From positions 17,824 to 81,823 of the forward strand of contig NZ_JADFFK010000025.1 in assembly GCF_015223355.1 (NCBI RefSeq): DNA of 64,000 nt, in the 5' to 3' direction. Made by a program: the position numbers and the translations under genes. The notes beneath the pieces were generated by a model, which did no database searches, was not told the DNA's origin, and saw nothing but the letters and a program-made list of their open reading frames with translations. Shown in pieces: positions 9,395-18,297 of this stretch (the stretch's first letter is position 1; the number at the start of each line of letters is the position of its first letter). Origin of the DNA: Salipiger mangrovisoli (GTDB lineage: Bacteria; Pseudomonadota; Alphaproteobacteria; Rhodobacterales; Rhodobacteraceae).

Positions 9395-9952
9395 ATGGAC
9401 CGTGATACCGTAATCGAGCAAGGCTTGGCCCTGGCGCATGAGCAGGGCCTCGACGCGTTGAGCCTCAGGACCCTCGCGACCCGCCTTGGCGTAAAGGCCC
9501 CCTCTCTCTATTGGCATGTGGCGAACAAGGGCGATCTTCTGGCTGCCATGGGCGAACGGTTGCTCTGGGACTGCCTCGGTGAAATTCCGGAGGTCTCGAC
9601 ATGGCAGGATTGGTTGCGCGCATACGGGCGCCAACTCTGGCTGACCCAGTCGACCTTCAGGGATTCCGGCCAGCTGCTGATGGCTCTGCGCAGCAACGCT
9701 GTCGGGTGCGAGCGTGTGAACGCCGAGATCACCTCGCGTCTGGGGGCTTTTGGCGTGCCCCCTGACAACGCCAGGGTCATGCAATGGTCAGTACAGACAC
9801 TGATGTGTGGCAGTCTCGCCATCGCGCAGGTGACCTACGCGTCTCCCGCTTCAGTCGAAGCCGCTTCGCTCGACAATCTGGAAGCGCTTGTCGCGGGCTG
9901 GTCGGCACGCTCGGCAGACGGCTTTCCAAGCACGGACTATCTTTCCGAGTGA
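9395..9952 (+). CDS. TetR/AcrR family transcriptional regulator
   Basis: This 185-residue protein has a classic N-terminal TetR helix-turn-helix: LSLRTLATRLGVKAPSLYWH followed by VANKGDLLAAMGERLLW. The C-terminal ligand and dimer domain resembles the tetracycline-repressor C-terminal class. It diverges from the PQQ dehydrogenase gene, and a perfect palindrome of the expected type lies between them. It therefore probably represses itself and the dehydrogenase, and is released by an unknown small molecule. Confidence 0.9.
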   Translation: MDRDTVIEQGLALAHEQGLDALSLRTLATRLGVKAPSLYWHVANKGDLLAAMGERLLWDCLGEIPEVSTWQDWLRAYGRQLWLTQSTFRDSGQLLMALRSNAVGCERVNAEITSRLGAFGVPPDNARVMQWSVQTLMCGSLAIAQVTYASPASVEAASLDNLEALVAGWSARSADGFPSTDYLSE

Positions 9953-9957
9953 CGCCC

Positions 9958-10289
9958 TCAGGCTCCAGGCTCATTGATTTTCAGAGCCAGAAGATACCGG
10001 TAGCGGCGCGGGTCATGGCTGAGGAAGACCTTCGGGCATCGGCCCGAGCGGTTTGCGACGCGCCGCCAGTCCCTGAGCCTGCCAAGCATGATCTTGCTGC
10101 GGTTGCTTCGCTTGCAGCGGCGGCGAACATGTCGAGCCGTGCTCCTTCTACGCTTCCGGCCCGGAATGCAAATCCTAGAGCCCTTGTCTTTGAGGCCGTC
10201 TCTGAACCAGTCACCGCCTCGAGCAGCAGGTCGGCCAGCGTGTCGGCACCCAGCTCGAGGAGGTTCTTCTTGTTCAGAGCCTTGCCTGC
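9958..10289 (-). pseudogene. probable remnant of a small conserved protein (DUF6880-like start)
   Basis: From 10289 on the minus strand the frame reads MAGKALNKKNLLELGADTLA then DLLLEAVTGSETASK, which resembles the N-terminus of DUF6880-type proteins as I remember them. After about 40 residues the frame loses any family character. A second frame ends at 9958 with HDPRRYRYLLALKINEPGA. This pattern suggests an internally deleted or frameshifted copy. It could also be a short lineage-specific gene, so confidence is low. Confidence 0.3.
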
Positions 10290-10437
10290 CATCGGGGTCC
10301 TCCTCGTATGCACTAGTCTTGCGCCGGATCATGCGCGCCGCCGCGCGCTTTGCAAGCATGCGCTAGATATGGAAAGGGCACCCAATGGGCGCCCTACATG
10401 TAGATCCCTGGAAAAAACTCAGGTGTCTCTTACACCC

Positions 10438-10749
10438 TCAGTGCGTCCAGGCGCCCCGGCGGTCGACCGCGAAATTTTCAGCATAGCCGCGGGCGCGGAG
10501 GTTGGGTTTGCGCTTGTTGGGCTCGTTCACCTGCGCCTCGATGCCGTTCTCCGCGGCATAGGCCAGTGCGGCCTCTTTGGTGTCGAACTTCAGCCGCACC
10601 TGGCTCTGCGTGTCCGACGAAGAGGTCCAGCCCATCAGCGGGTCGACCTCGCGAGCCGAGGCCGGGAAGAATTCCAGAACCCAGTCCCTCGTCTTTGCTT
10701 GTCCCGAAGACATGGCCGTCTTGGCCGGCTGGTAAATCCGTGCGCGCAT
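10438..10749 (-). CDS. ETC complex I subunit NDUFS4/NDUFA4-like protein
   Basis: The start at 10749 follows an AGGAGGG ribosome site and gives 103 residues ([20 protein letters not shown]...). The stretches [40 protein letters not shown] and [11 protein letters not shown] match the ETC_C1_NDUFA4 family, the alphaproteobacterial counterpart of the mitochondrial NDUFS4/AQDQ accessory subunit. The protein binds peripheral complex I and stabilises its NADH-oxidising arm. The gene diverges from uvrB. The much longer frame through this region, antisense to uvrB, is a high-GC artefact. Confidence 0.93.
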   Translation of the reverse strand: MRARIYQPAKTAMSSGQAKTRDWVLEFFPASAREVDPLMGWTSSSDTQSQVRLKFDTKEAALAYAAENGIEAQVNEPNKRKPNLRARGYAENFAVDRRGAWTH

Positions 10750-10980
10750 GGAATCCCTCCTGACATTCATTGGCGTTATCGGGAATTTATACTGCCGGGG
10801 CAAGAGATCGCGGTGAGGCAGTGCGGCAAATCTTCCGCAACCCTTGCGTCTCGCCCATATTAGAGGAACATTCCGTGAAAATGCCCGGCCACCGGGCCTG
10901 AGTCCCCGCTGACCCCGATCGAAGCCTCTTGAAACTGCCGCTCGGCGCGACACCTCTTGCACGCGCCCGGAGATGACCCC

Positions 10981-13179
10981 ATGCCCTATTCCCATTCCGA
11001 TAAGTCGATGCCGATGATGCACGCCCCCGCGCCGGACGTCCGGACGCGCGAGAAGCTCGAGGGCGGCATCAGCTTCCGCATGCAAACCGAATTCTTGCCC
11101 GCGGGCGACCAGCCGACAGCCATCGCGGAACTGGCGCAGGGGGTGCGGGACGGCGAGCGCAGCCAGGTGCTGCTCGGGGCCACCGGCACCGGCAAGACCT
11201 TCACCATGGCCAAGATCATCGAGGAAACGCAGCGCCCGGCGATCATCCTCGCCCCCAACAAGACGCTGGCGGCGCAGCTCTACGGCGAGTTCAAGGGCTT
11301 CTTCCCGGACAACGCGGTGGAATACTTCGTGTCCTACTACGACTACTACCAGCCCGAGGCCTACGTGCCGCGCTCGGACACCTACATCGAGAAGGAAAGC
11401 CAGATCAACGAGCAGATCGACCGGATGCGCCACTCGGCGACCCGGGCGCTGCTCGAGCGCGACGACGTGATCATCGTCGCCTCGGTCTCCTGCATCTACG
11501 GCATCGGCTCGGTCGAGACCTACGGCGCGATGACCCAGGACCTGCACGCCGGCAGCGAATACGACCAGCGCAAGATCATCGCCGATCTGGTGGCGCAGCA
11601 GTACCGCCGCAACGACGCGGGCTTTTCGCGCGGGGCGTTCCGGGTGCGCGGCGACTCCCTGGAGATTTGGCCCGCCCACCTCGAGGACCGGGCCTGGAAG
11701 CTGTCCTTCTTCGGCGAGGAGCTGGAGAGCATCACCGAGTTCGACCCGCTGACCGGCGAGAAGACCGGCAGCTTCGAGCGCATCCGCGTCTACGCCAACT
11801 CGCACTACGTGACGCCGAAGCCGACAATGCAGCAGGCGGTCATCCAGATCAAAAAGGAGCTGCGCCAGCGGCTCGACCAGCTCGTCGCCGAGGGCAAGCT
11901 GCTGGAGGCGCAGCGGCTCGAGCAGCGCACCAACTTCGACATCGAGATGCTCGAGGCGACGGGCGTGTGCAACGGCATCGAGAATTACTCGCGCTACCTG
12001 ACGGGCCGGGCGCCGGGCGAGCCGCCGCCCACGCTTTTCGAGTTCATCCCGGATCACGCCATCGTCTTCGCCGATGAGAGCCACGTTTCGGTTCCGCAGA
12101 TCGGCGCCATGTACAAGGGCGACTACCGGCGCAAGTTCACCCTGGCCGAGCACGGCTTCCGGCTGCCGTCCTGCATGGACAACCGCCCGCTCAAGTTCGA
12201 GGAATGGGACGCCATGCGCCCGCAGTCGGTCTTCGTCTCGGCGACCCCGTCGAACTGGGAGCTGGAGCAGGCGGGCGGGGTCTTTGCGGAACAGGTGATC
12301 CGCCCGACGGGCCTTCTGGACCCGATGGTCGAAATCCGCCCGGTGAAGACACAAGTGGACGACCTGTTGGACGAAATCCGGCGGGTGACGGCAAAGGGCT
12401 ACCGCACGCTCTGCACCGTGCTCACCAAGCGGATGGCCGAGGACCTGACCGAATACCTGCACGAGCAGGGGATCAAAGTGCGCTACATGCACTCGGATAT
12501 CGATACCATTGAGCGCATCGAGATCCTGCGCGATCTGCGGCTCGGGGCGTTTGACGTGCTGGTCGGGATCAACCTTCTGCGCGAGGGGCTCGACATTCCC
12601 GAATGCGGGCTCGTGGCCATTCTCGATGCCGACAAGGAAGGTTTCCTGCGCTCCGAGACCTCGCTGATCCAGACCATCGGCCGCGCCGCGCGAAATGCCG
12701 ACGGGCGGGTGATCATGTACGCCGACCGCGTCACCGGCTCGATGGAGCGGGCGCTGGCCGAGACCGAGCGGCGGCGTGAAAAGCAGGTCGCCTACAACGA
12801 GGAACACGGCATCACCCCGGCGACGGTGAAGAAGAACGTCGACGACATCCTCGCCGGTCTCTACCAGGGCGACGTCGACATGAACCGGGTCACCGCCACG
12901 ATCGAGTCCAAGCACCAGGGCTCGAACCTGACGGCGGTGCTCGACGGGCTGCGCACCGACATGCGCAAGGCGGCCGAGAACCTCGAGTTCGAGGAGGCCG
13001 CGCGGCTGCGCGACGAGATCAAGCGGCTCGAAGCGGTCGACCTGGCGATCCACGACGACCCTCTGGCGCGGCAGTCGGCGGTCGAGGCGGCCTCGGAGGC
13101 AGCGGTGAAGACTCGCGGCCGCTCGACTGCCGGGCGCCCTGGCCAGCATGGCGGCAATGTAAAGCGACGCAAGCGGTGA
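10981..13179 (+). CDS. uvrB: excinuclease ABC subunit UvrB
   Basis: This 732-residue protein has all UvrB features: Walker A ([14 protein letters not shown] near residue 66), the beta-hairpin region ([16 protein letters not shown]), the helicase domain ([41 protein letters not shown]) and a C-terminal UVR domain ([20 protein letters not shown]) that contacts UvrC. It receives damaged DNA from UvrA and loads UvrC in nucleotide excision repair. ATG at 10981 is preferred because GGAG sits ten bases upstream; a TTG at 10957 would add eight residues. A strong hairpin terminator follows. Confidence 0.98.
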   Translation: MPYSHSDKSMPMMHAPAPDVRTREKLEGGISFRMQTEFLPAGDQPTAIAELAQGVRDGERSQVLLGATGTGKTFTMAKIIEETQRPAIILAPNKTLAAQLYGEFKGFFPDNAVEYFVSYYDYYQPEAYVPRSDTYIEKESQINEQIDRMRHSATRALLERDDVIIVASVSCIYGIGSVETYGAMTQDLHAGSEYDQRKIIADLVAQQYRRNDAGFSRGAFRVRGDSLEIWPAHLEDRAWKLSFFGEELESITEFDPLTGEKTGSFERIRVYANSHYVTPKPTMQQAVIQIKKELRQRLDQLVAEGKLLEAQRLEQRTNFDIEMLEATGVCNGIENYSRYLTGRAPGEPPPTLFEFIPDHAIVFADESHVSVPQIGAMYKGDYRRKFTLAEHGFRLPSCMDNRPLKFEEWDAMRPQSVFVSATPSNWELEQAGGVFAEQVIRPTGLLDPMVEIRPVKTQVDDLLDEIRRVTAKGYRTLCTVLTKRMAEDLTEYLHEQGIKVRYMHSDIDTIERIEILRDLRLGAFDVLVGINLLREGLDIPECGLVAILDADKEGFLRSETSLIQTIGRAARNADGRVIMYADRVTGSMERALAETERRREKQVAYNEEHGITPATVKKNVDDILAGLYQGDVDMNRVTATIESKHQGSNLTAVLDGLRTDMRKAAENLEFEEAARLRDEIKRLEAVDLAIHDDPLARQSAVEAASEAAVKTRGRSTAGRPGQHGGNVKRRKR

Positions 13180-13210
13180 GCCTTGCCTGGCATTGAACCG
13201 ACGGACGGCA

Positions 13211-13247
13211 AAAAGCCCCTCTCCACATTCGGTGAAGAGGGGCTTTT
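13211..13247. terminator. bidirectional terminator between uvrB and the acidic membrane protein gene
   Basis: AAAAGCCCCTCT and AGAGGGGCTTTT form a perfect 12-bp stem around a 13-base loop. A-rich and T-rich arms make it a terminator on both strands, and it lies between convergent genes. Confidence 0.88.
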
Positions 13248-13266
13248 CCGTCTTGTAAGGCAGCGA

Positions 13267-13560
13267 TCAGCTGTCGTTCTTTTCGTCCGGCGGGGTGACC
13301 TCGATGTTCGGCAGGGTGACCTCGGCCTCCTTGGTGTCGACCTCGACGTCGACATCCGGCACGGTCACGCTCTCGGTCTTGGTTCCGACCTCTACAGAAC
13401 CGACCTCGGCATCAACCTCGGGCAGTTCACCGCCATCGACCGAGACGTCCACGTCGGGCAGGCGGCCCTCCTTGGTGACGTCGAAGTCGATCATGTAGGC
13501 TCCGACGCCGATGACGACGGCGGCAGCGGCGACGAGGGCAACGATGGATCCGGTACGCAT
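13267..13560 (-). CDS. small membrane-anchored acidic repeat protein (hypothetical)
   Basis: The 97-residue product starts MRTGSIVALVAAAAVVIGVG, a single N-terminal membrane helix or uncleaved signal. It continues with an extremely acidic, Val-rich region in which DVDV-type steps recur: LPDVDVSVDGG, LPEVDAEVGSVEVG, VPDVDVEVDTKEAEV, LPNIEVTPPDE. Alternating D/E and V suggests extended beta strands or metal binding, but no function is known to me. It lies convergent to uvrB and upstream of nothing obvious. The longer frame through the next gene was rejected because the Met at 13560 begins the hydrophobic segment. Confidence 0.7.
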   Translation of the reverse strand: MRTGSIVALVAAAAVVIGVGAYMIDFDVTKEGRLPDVDVSVDGGELPEVDAEVGSVEVGTKTESVTVPDVDVEVDTKEAEVTLPNIEVTPPDEKNDS

Positions 13561-13700
13561 GTTCAGTTCCCTTCCGTTTTTGTCCGGCGCTGTGTTGCGC
13601 CGTGATGTTCGGTAAAGGAACCGTGAGATGGGCTTGATGGTTCCGAAAATATTGTCCGGAACCAACGCCTTATATTGTGCGTTCTTAGCCGCGGCAGCGG

Positions 13701-13973
13701 TCAGCCGCAGAACACCCGCAGGATCTGACCGGCGCTGTCGGTCTCGATGTTCATCCGGTCCATGCGGAAATCCATCGTCATGGGCTGGTTCGGCCCGAGA
13801 ATTCGCAGCTTGTCCCCGGCGGTGAGGCCCAGTTCCTCCACCGGCTGACCGATGTGAGTCTGGTAGGCCGCCGCGCCGCAGGTGTCGGCCCCGGTCTCGG
13901 TTTCGGTCTCGGCTTCGCTGCACCCGGCAATGCCGGCACAGAGCCCCAGCATGATCGTGATCCGTCCCATCAT
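13701..13973 (-). CDS. I78-family peptidase inhibitor lipoprotein
   Basis: This 90-residue protein begins MMGRITIMLGLCAGIAGCSE, a lipoprotein signal with lipobox IAGC. The mature part carries the I78 inhibitor pattern: CGAAAYQTHIGQPVEEL, then a LRILGPNQPMTMDFRMDRMN segment and a terminal ...GQILRVFCG with the second Cys. I78 proteins inhibit serine proteases and probably act in the periplasm or at the outer membrane. It is a single gene with opposite-strand neighbours. Confidence 0.88.
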   Translation of the reverse strand: MMGRITIMLGLCAGIAGCSEAETETETGADTCGAAAYQTHIGQPVEELGLTAGDKLRILGPNQPMTMDFRMDRMNIETDSAGQILRVFCG

Positions 13974-14092
13974 GGTCTTTCTCCTTTGCTCGACTTGTCA
14001 GTCAGATAGGTCACGCGAACGTGCGTCTCAACCGTCTGGCCGCGCGAATGAGCGACTCGACCCAATTGCGGATCGGGGGTAGCATTTTCGTC

Positions 14093-14503
14093 ATGCGCCA
14101 GATCGTTCTCGCCTCGCTTCTCGGACTCGCCGCTTGCAGCACGCCCTACGAGCGCTGCAACCGCGATGCCGCGAACCTTTACAGCCAGGCGATGCGGGAG
14201 CGGGCAGAGATCGCCAAGGACCTGGCCCGCGGATTCACCTACAGCACCGAGTGGGAAACCCGTCTGCGCTGGGACGTCTGCGGCAGCCATCACGGGTATC
14301 TGCACTATTGCTGGCGCCACGACACCGAGCCGGTGACCCGCCGGGTTCCGATCAATGCCGAGGAACTGCGCCGTCGCGATGCAGCGCTCGAAGAGCAGAT
14401 CCCGCAGCTGCGGCGCGACGCGGCGGCGGGCCAGTCGGAGTGCCGCAAACGCTACCCGGCCGAGGTCGAGGCAGCGCTTCCGGCATCCTCCAGCAAGGGC
14501 TGA
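14093..14503 (+). CDS. putative lipoprotein of unknown function
   Basis: ATG at 14093 gives 136 residues beginning MRQIVLASLLGLAACSTPYE, with a good lipobox (LAAC) that decides the start over the upstream in-frame ATG at 14021. The mature protein has four further Cys residues (ERCNRD, DVCGSHHGYLHYCW, SECRKR) and a helical basic/acidic C-terminus. I recognise no family. An envelope location is likely. Confidence 0.7.
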   Translation: MRQIVLASLLGLAACSTPYERCNRDAANLYSQAMRERAEIAKDLARGFTYSTEWETRLRWDVCGSHHGYLHYCWRHDTEPVTRRVPINAEELRRRDAALEEQIPQLRRDAAAGQSECRKRYPAEVEAALPASSSKG

Positions 14504-14532
14504 ACCGGCAGGCCGAAAGGCAGGGCGCCAGT

Positions 14533-15069
14533 TCAGGCGGCGGGCTTCCGCAGCTCGGGATGTTGTTTCAGCACCAGTCCGAAGGCGACCATCGCAACGC
14601 CGGTCGAGAGCAGTTCCACCGAGAGCAGCACGCCCAGCACCACTGCGGCCGAGGAAGGGAAGTTGGTGAAGATCATGATCGCCAGCACCACCGAGATCGC
14701 ACCGCTGATGATCATCAGCATCTTGTAGCGGCTCTCGGTGACGGAGAAGGCGTAGATCACCTTTGCCACGCCGCTGACCAGGAACAGGATGGCCGCAACC
14801 AGGGTCAGCGAGATCAGGCCCTCGAGCGGATTGGCCAGGAAGCTGATGCCGAGCCAGAGGTAGATGATCGTCATCAGGATGGCGAGCAGACGTTCCTTCA
14901 TGCGCGTGACGCGGAAGATGCTGATCGCCTGGATCACGCCGATGATCAGGAAGAACCAGGCGACGATGGTTTGCGCCGCCACCGAGGCGGCGAAGGGGTT
15001 GAGAAGCGCGACCACCCCGCCGACGATGCTCGCGATACCGAGGATAACCCAGGTGAGCCAATGCTGCAT
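14533..15069 (-). CDS. HdeD/DUF308-family membrane protein
   Basis: The 178-residue product starts MQHWLTWVILGIASIVGGVV, preceded by AAGGAA. It has six membrane helices and the repeated G-x-A-s-I-v-x-G-i motif of HdeD-like (acid-resistance, DUF308) proteins, for example LLAILMTIIYLWLGISFLAN. The biochemical role of the family is not established; HdeD supports acid survival at high cell density in E. coli. The upstream ten residues of the longer frame are rejected on ribosome-site grounds. Confidence 0.85.
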   Translation of the reverse strand: MQHWLTWVILGIASIVGGVVALLNPFAASVAAQTIVAWFFLIIGVIQAISIFRVTRMKERLLAILMTIIYLWLGISFLANPLEGLISLTLVAAILFLVSGVAKVIYAFSVTESRYKMLMIISGAISVVLAIMIFTNFPSSAAVVLGVLLSVELLSTGVAMVAFGLVLKQHPELRKPAA

Positions 15070-15139
15070 TTCCAAATTCCTTCGATGCCAGCCGGTCAAA
15101 TTCCGGTGACACGACGGTGCGCCTGTACCCCCCTTCGTG

Positions 15140-16237
15140 TCAACTATCTGTTAACACTTGCGAAGAGTCCTCGGTGACGCCGGGCCGGGTTGGCCCGTCC
15201 ACGCGCTCGGCGAGCAGCAGCGCAAGCCAGCGGGTTTTCTCGAAACTGGCGAGGACGATGGCGAGGATCGAGGTCAGCGGCACGGCGAGGATCGCGCCGG
15301 GGATGCCCCAGAGCGTCGTCCAGAGCGCCAGCGCCAGCAGCACCACGAAGGGGCTCAGGTTGAGTTGCCGCCCGATCAGCCGCGGCTCGACGATGTTTCC
15401 GAGCGTGACCTGGATCGCGGTCAGCGCCGCGCCGAGTCCCACGGTCAGCCCGATGGAGCCGAACTGCGCCAGTGACAGCGCGACGGGAAAGGCCACCGCC
15501 AGCAGCGAGCCGACGTAGGGGATGTAATTCAGAACCCCGATCACCACTGCCCAGAACAGCGCGAAATCCACGTTGAAAGCCCAGAGGATGGCGTAAGAGA
15601 CCGCGCCCAGCACGACGTTGATCAGCGTCTTGAAGGCGAGGTACCGGCTGATCTTGTCGTTGATCGCACCGACCACGGCGAGCACCCGCGCGCTTTGTTC
15701 CGGGGACTTCAGCCCGGCGCTCAGGCGGCGCTGGAACGAACGCCGCTCGGCCGTGATAAAGGCGGCGTAGATGATCACCATCAGCACGACCGAACCAAGG
15801 TTGGTAAAGCCGCCCAGAACCGCCAGAGAGAACCTTCGCAGATCGATCCGACCGATGGTCTCGGCGGTGACGCGATCCCAAAGAACGTCGTCCTCGAAAT
15901 GGAAATAGGCACCGATCCCGTCGACCATGGTGCGCAGGTTCTCCTCGTAGGTCGGGGCGACGGACATGATGTCACGCACGGTGGCCGAGAAGACGGCCGC
16001 CAGGACGAAGACCACGGCGGCGGCGCAAATCAGGAGCAGCAGGCGCAACACGCCAAAGGGCAGACGTCCAAGGATCGGCAGGCGGCGCAGGGCTCCCGCC
16101 ACGGATTCCAGCAGGTAGACCAGGATCGTAGCGGTGACGATCGGCAGCAGGATATTGCGGCCGAGCACAAGCAATGTTCCGGCCGCGAGCACGAAGACGG
16201 TGGACAGCACGAGCGTCTGGAACGGGGTGTCCTTCAT
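15140..16237 (-). CDS. AI-2E family transporter (PerM/YdiK-like)
   Basis: This 365-residue polytopic protein begins MKDTPFQTLVLSTVFVLAAG. It has about eight helices, a central soluble loop and the family-characteristic segments LPILGRLPFGVLRLLLL, GVLNYIPYVGSLLAV and LWGIPGAILAVPLTSILAIV. AI-2E proteins are putative permeases or Na+/H+ antiporters; the name is historical and autoinducer export is not implied. ATG at 16237 is preferred over a TTG six bases upstream. Confidence 0.88.
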   Translation of the reverse strand: MKDTPFQTLVLSTVFVLAAGTLLVLGRNILLPIVTATILVYLLESVAGALRRLPILGRLPFGVLRLLLLICAAAVVFVLAAVFSATVRDIMSVAPTYEENLRTMVDGIGAYFHFEDDVLWDRVTAETIGRIDLRRFSLAVLGGFTNLGSVVLMVIIYAAFITAERRSFQRRLSAGLKSPEQSARVLAVVGAINDKISRYLAFKTLINVVLGAVSYAILWAFNVDFALFWAVVIGVLNYIPYVGSLLAVAFPVALSLAQFGSIGLTVGLGAALTAIQVTLGNIVEPRLIGRQLNLSPFVVLLALALWTTLWGIPGAILAVPLTSILAIVLASFEKTRWLALLLAERVDGPTRPGVTEDSSQVLTDS

Positions 16238-16312
16238 CGTCAACGGATCATCCTCTTGGCACGGTTCGCCGGAGTGGGGACGAAGTCGGCCGGGATGTCA
16301 ACGCGGCGGGGT

Positions 16313-17839
16313 TCAGAGCTGGCTGGCGATCGGCAGGAGGCCGGTCAGCCAGGCGGTGGTGGCGCGCATCGTCGAGAGGATGGGCTCGGAGCGGAAAAGC
16401 CGCCAGCGGTCGCCCTCGGCATGTTCAAGCCATTGCATCCGGCCCTGCTCATCGAGCCGCAGGTGGAAGGCGGCATCGGGCAGCAGCATCTTGAAGTTCG
16501 CCGCCGCCTGCGCGGCAAGCTCGGGCGACTCGACGAGGATTCCCATCTCGGAGTTGATCCGAACCGAGCGCGGGTCCCAGTTGAACGAGCCGATGAAGAG
16601 CAGCTTGCGGTCCAGCACGAACGCTTTGGCATGCAGCGCAGAGCGCGACAGGCCGAGCCCCGACAGCGTGCGGTCGGGGCGGTCCTTTTCGGCGCGCAAC
16701 TCCCACAGGTCCACCCCCGCCTCCAGCAACTCACGTCGCGAATGGGCGTAATGGGCATAGACCGCGGGCACATCGGTGGCATCGAGGGAGTTGGTCAGCA
16801 CCGTCACCTCGACGCCGCGGGCCTCAAGCGATTTGAGCAGGGCGGTGCCGCTGTCGCGGGGCACGAAATAGGCCGAGACCACCAGGAACTCGCTTTCCAG
16901 CGCGGTGACGTAGGGCAGCATCGAGGCGGCGAAGGTCTCCGAGGCGGGCAGATCGCCAGCGGCCTTCTGCGGCGGGTCGGCGAGCAGCGTGGCCTTCGCG
17001 GCGGTGAGCCGGGGCGGCTGCCGCTTCAGGGTCGCGACGTGCGCGGTGAGGGCGCTGCCATAGGGCGTCTGCGCAATTTCCTGGCGCATCCCGGTCAAAC
17101 GATCGCGCACCGCGGCGAGGTCTGGGCCGTCTTTCTTGGGGGCGATCACCAAGGCCGCGGGGATGGCGTAGCGGCTGTTCCAATAGGCGTCGAATGAGCG
17201 GCCGACCTCGGCGACAACCGGCCCGGCGGCCAGAAGATCGAGGTCGTCGTAGTTGGAATCCTCGCGCGCCGAAAAGTACTCGTCGCCGATGTTGCGGCCG
17301 CCGACGATGGTGGCGCGCCCATCGAAGGTCATCGACTTATTGTGCATCCGGCGGTTGATCCTGCGAAATTCAAACAGCGCCGAAAGCGCCTTCCCGTGCG
17401 AGCGGGCAAAGGGATTGAACAGGCGGATCTCGATGTTCGGATGGGTTTCGAGCGCGTGGGTGGTCTCGTCGTAGCCGCGCGTGTCCATGTCGTCGAGCAG
17501 CAGCCGTACCCGCACGCCTCGATCCGCCGCGCGCAGCAGGGCGTCGGCGAAGAGCCGTCCGGCCTCGTCGTTGTGCAGAAGGTAGTACTGCGCGTCGATG
17601 CTGGTGGTGGCGATCTCGGCGAGCGCCAGCCGAAGCGCCAGCGCATCGATGCCGTTCCCCACGATATGCACCCCGGATTTTCCGTCGGCGCGGCCCTGCC
17701 ACTTGCGGGCGATCTGCGAGAGCGGTGCCGTGCTTGGGGCGACCAGCGCGGCGCTTGCGGTGCGCGGGCCCTGCGGCGGCTGGCTGGCGCAGGCTGTCAG
17801 CAGGAGGCAGGTGAGAAGGGCACAGATCAACCGGAACAT
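16313..17839 (-). CDS. phospholipase D-family lipoprotein (cardiolipin synthase-like)
   Basis: The 508-residue protein starts with a lipoprotein signal (MFRLICALLTCLLLTACASQ). Two HKD motifs are present: HNKSMTFDGRATIVGGRN near residue 170 and HAKAFVLDRKLLFIGSFNWD near residue 405, each with the HxKxxxxD catalytic core. This is the layout of envelope phosphatidyltransferases/cardiolipin synthase-like proteins such as the YmdC/ClsC group. It is the last protein gene before tRNA-Arg and the transposon. Confidence 0.9.
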   Translation of the reverse strand: MFRLICALLTCLLLTACASQPPQGPRTASAALVAPSTAPLSQIARKWQGRADGKSGVHIVGNGIDALALRLALAEIATTSIDAQYYLLHNDEAGRLFADALLRAADRGVRVRLLLDDMDTRGYDETTHALETHPNIEIRLFNPFARSHGKALSALFEFRRINRRMHNKSMTFDGRATIVGGRNIGDEYFSAREDSNYDDLDLLAAGPVVAEVGRSFDAYWNSRYAIPAALVIAPKKDGPDLAAVRDRLTGMRQEIAQTPYGSALTAHVATLKRQPPRLTAAKATLLADPPQKAAGDLPASETFAASMLPYVTALESEFLVVSAYFVPRDSGTALLKSLEARGVEVTVLTNSLDATDVPAVYAHYAHSRRELLEAGVDLWELRAEKDRPDRTLSGLGLSRSALHAKAFVLDRKLLFIGSFNWDPRSVRINSEMGILVESPELAAQAAANFKMLLPDAAFHLRLDEQGRMQWLEHAEGDRWRLFRSEPILSTMRATTAWLTGLLPIASQL

Positions 17840-18068
17840 GGTGGCCTCGGTTCTTGAGCACGGGTGTTCAGACTGGTCGAGCCTTGCTGCCTAGGCAAGC
17901 CATCCGCGCAACGTCGCAGGTCGAGCGCGGCATTTGCGCCGCAGGCGGGGCGGGGCCTGCGCCGCCGCCTGCAGCCAAGACATCCTGAGCCCGGCACGCT
18001 TCGAGCCGGTGCGGTGGAGGCAGGGCGCTGTTGCGGATGGTTTCGAGCTGGGCTACTCACTCTCCGAC

Positions 18069-18145
<77 letters not shown>

Positions 18146-18152
18146 CCCTGCA

Positions 18153-18160
18153 TTCAGTCC
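18153..18160. repeat. left target-site duplication (TTCAGTCC)
   Basis: TTCAGTCC immediately precedes the transposon end TGCCAATG here and immediately follows CATTGGCA at 62465-62472. Exact 8-bp copies at both borders indicate a duplication made on insertion. Tn7 itself makes 5 bp, so the size is unusual. Confidence 0.75.
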
Positions 18161-18205
18161 TGCCAATGAAGCATAAGCTTGCACGTTTTGGCGGTTTCCA
18201 TGCAC
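18161..18205 (+). repeat. transposon left end with TnsB-type binding repeats
   Basis: TGCCAATG starts the element. CATAAGCTTGCAC at 18172-18184 is the inverted counterpart of the right-end repeats, at the same 11-nt offset. A weaker second copy, GGTTTCCATGCAC at 18193-18205, keeps only the CATGCAC half. Binding by the TnsB-like transposase is inferred from position and number. Confidence 0.75.
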
Positions 18206-18297
18206 ACCCCCTGTCAAGAGGCTTGGGGTGCGGTATCGAGGTTTACTTCTAGCACACTGGGACAGAACGGTATTTCAGCATGACCCGTGGCTATCGG

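Noticed and set aside
10438..13149. Very long open frame on the minus strand across uvrB (903 codons)
   Set aside because: It is antisense to the unmistakable uvrB gene and low in recognisable motifs. Only its 3' end (10438-10749) is a real gene, with its own ribosome site.
16313..17839. Phospholipase-D gene as the missing DrmC of the DISARM-like locus
   Set aside because: It is outside the transposon, has a lipoprotein signal and two full HKD motifs of the cardiolipin synthase type, and is 20 kb from drmA.
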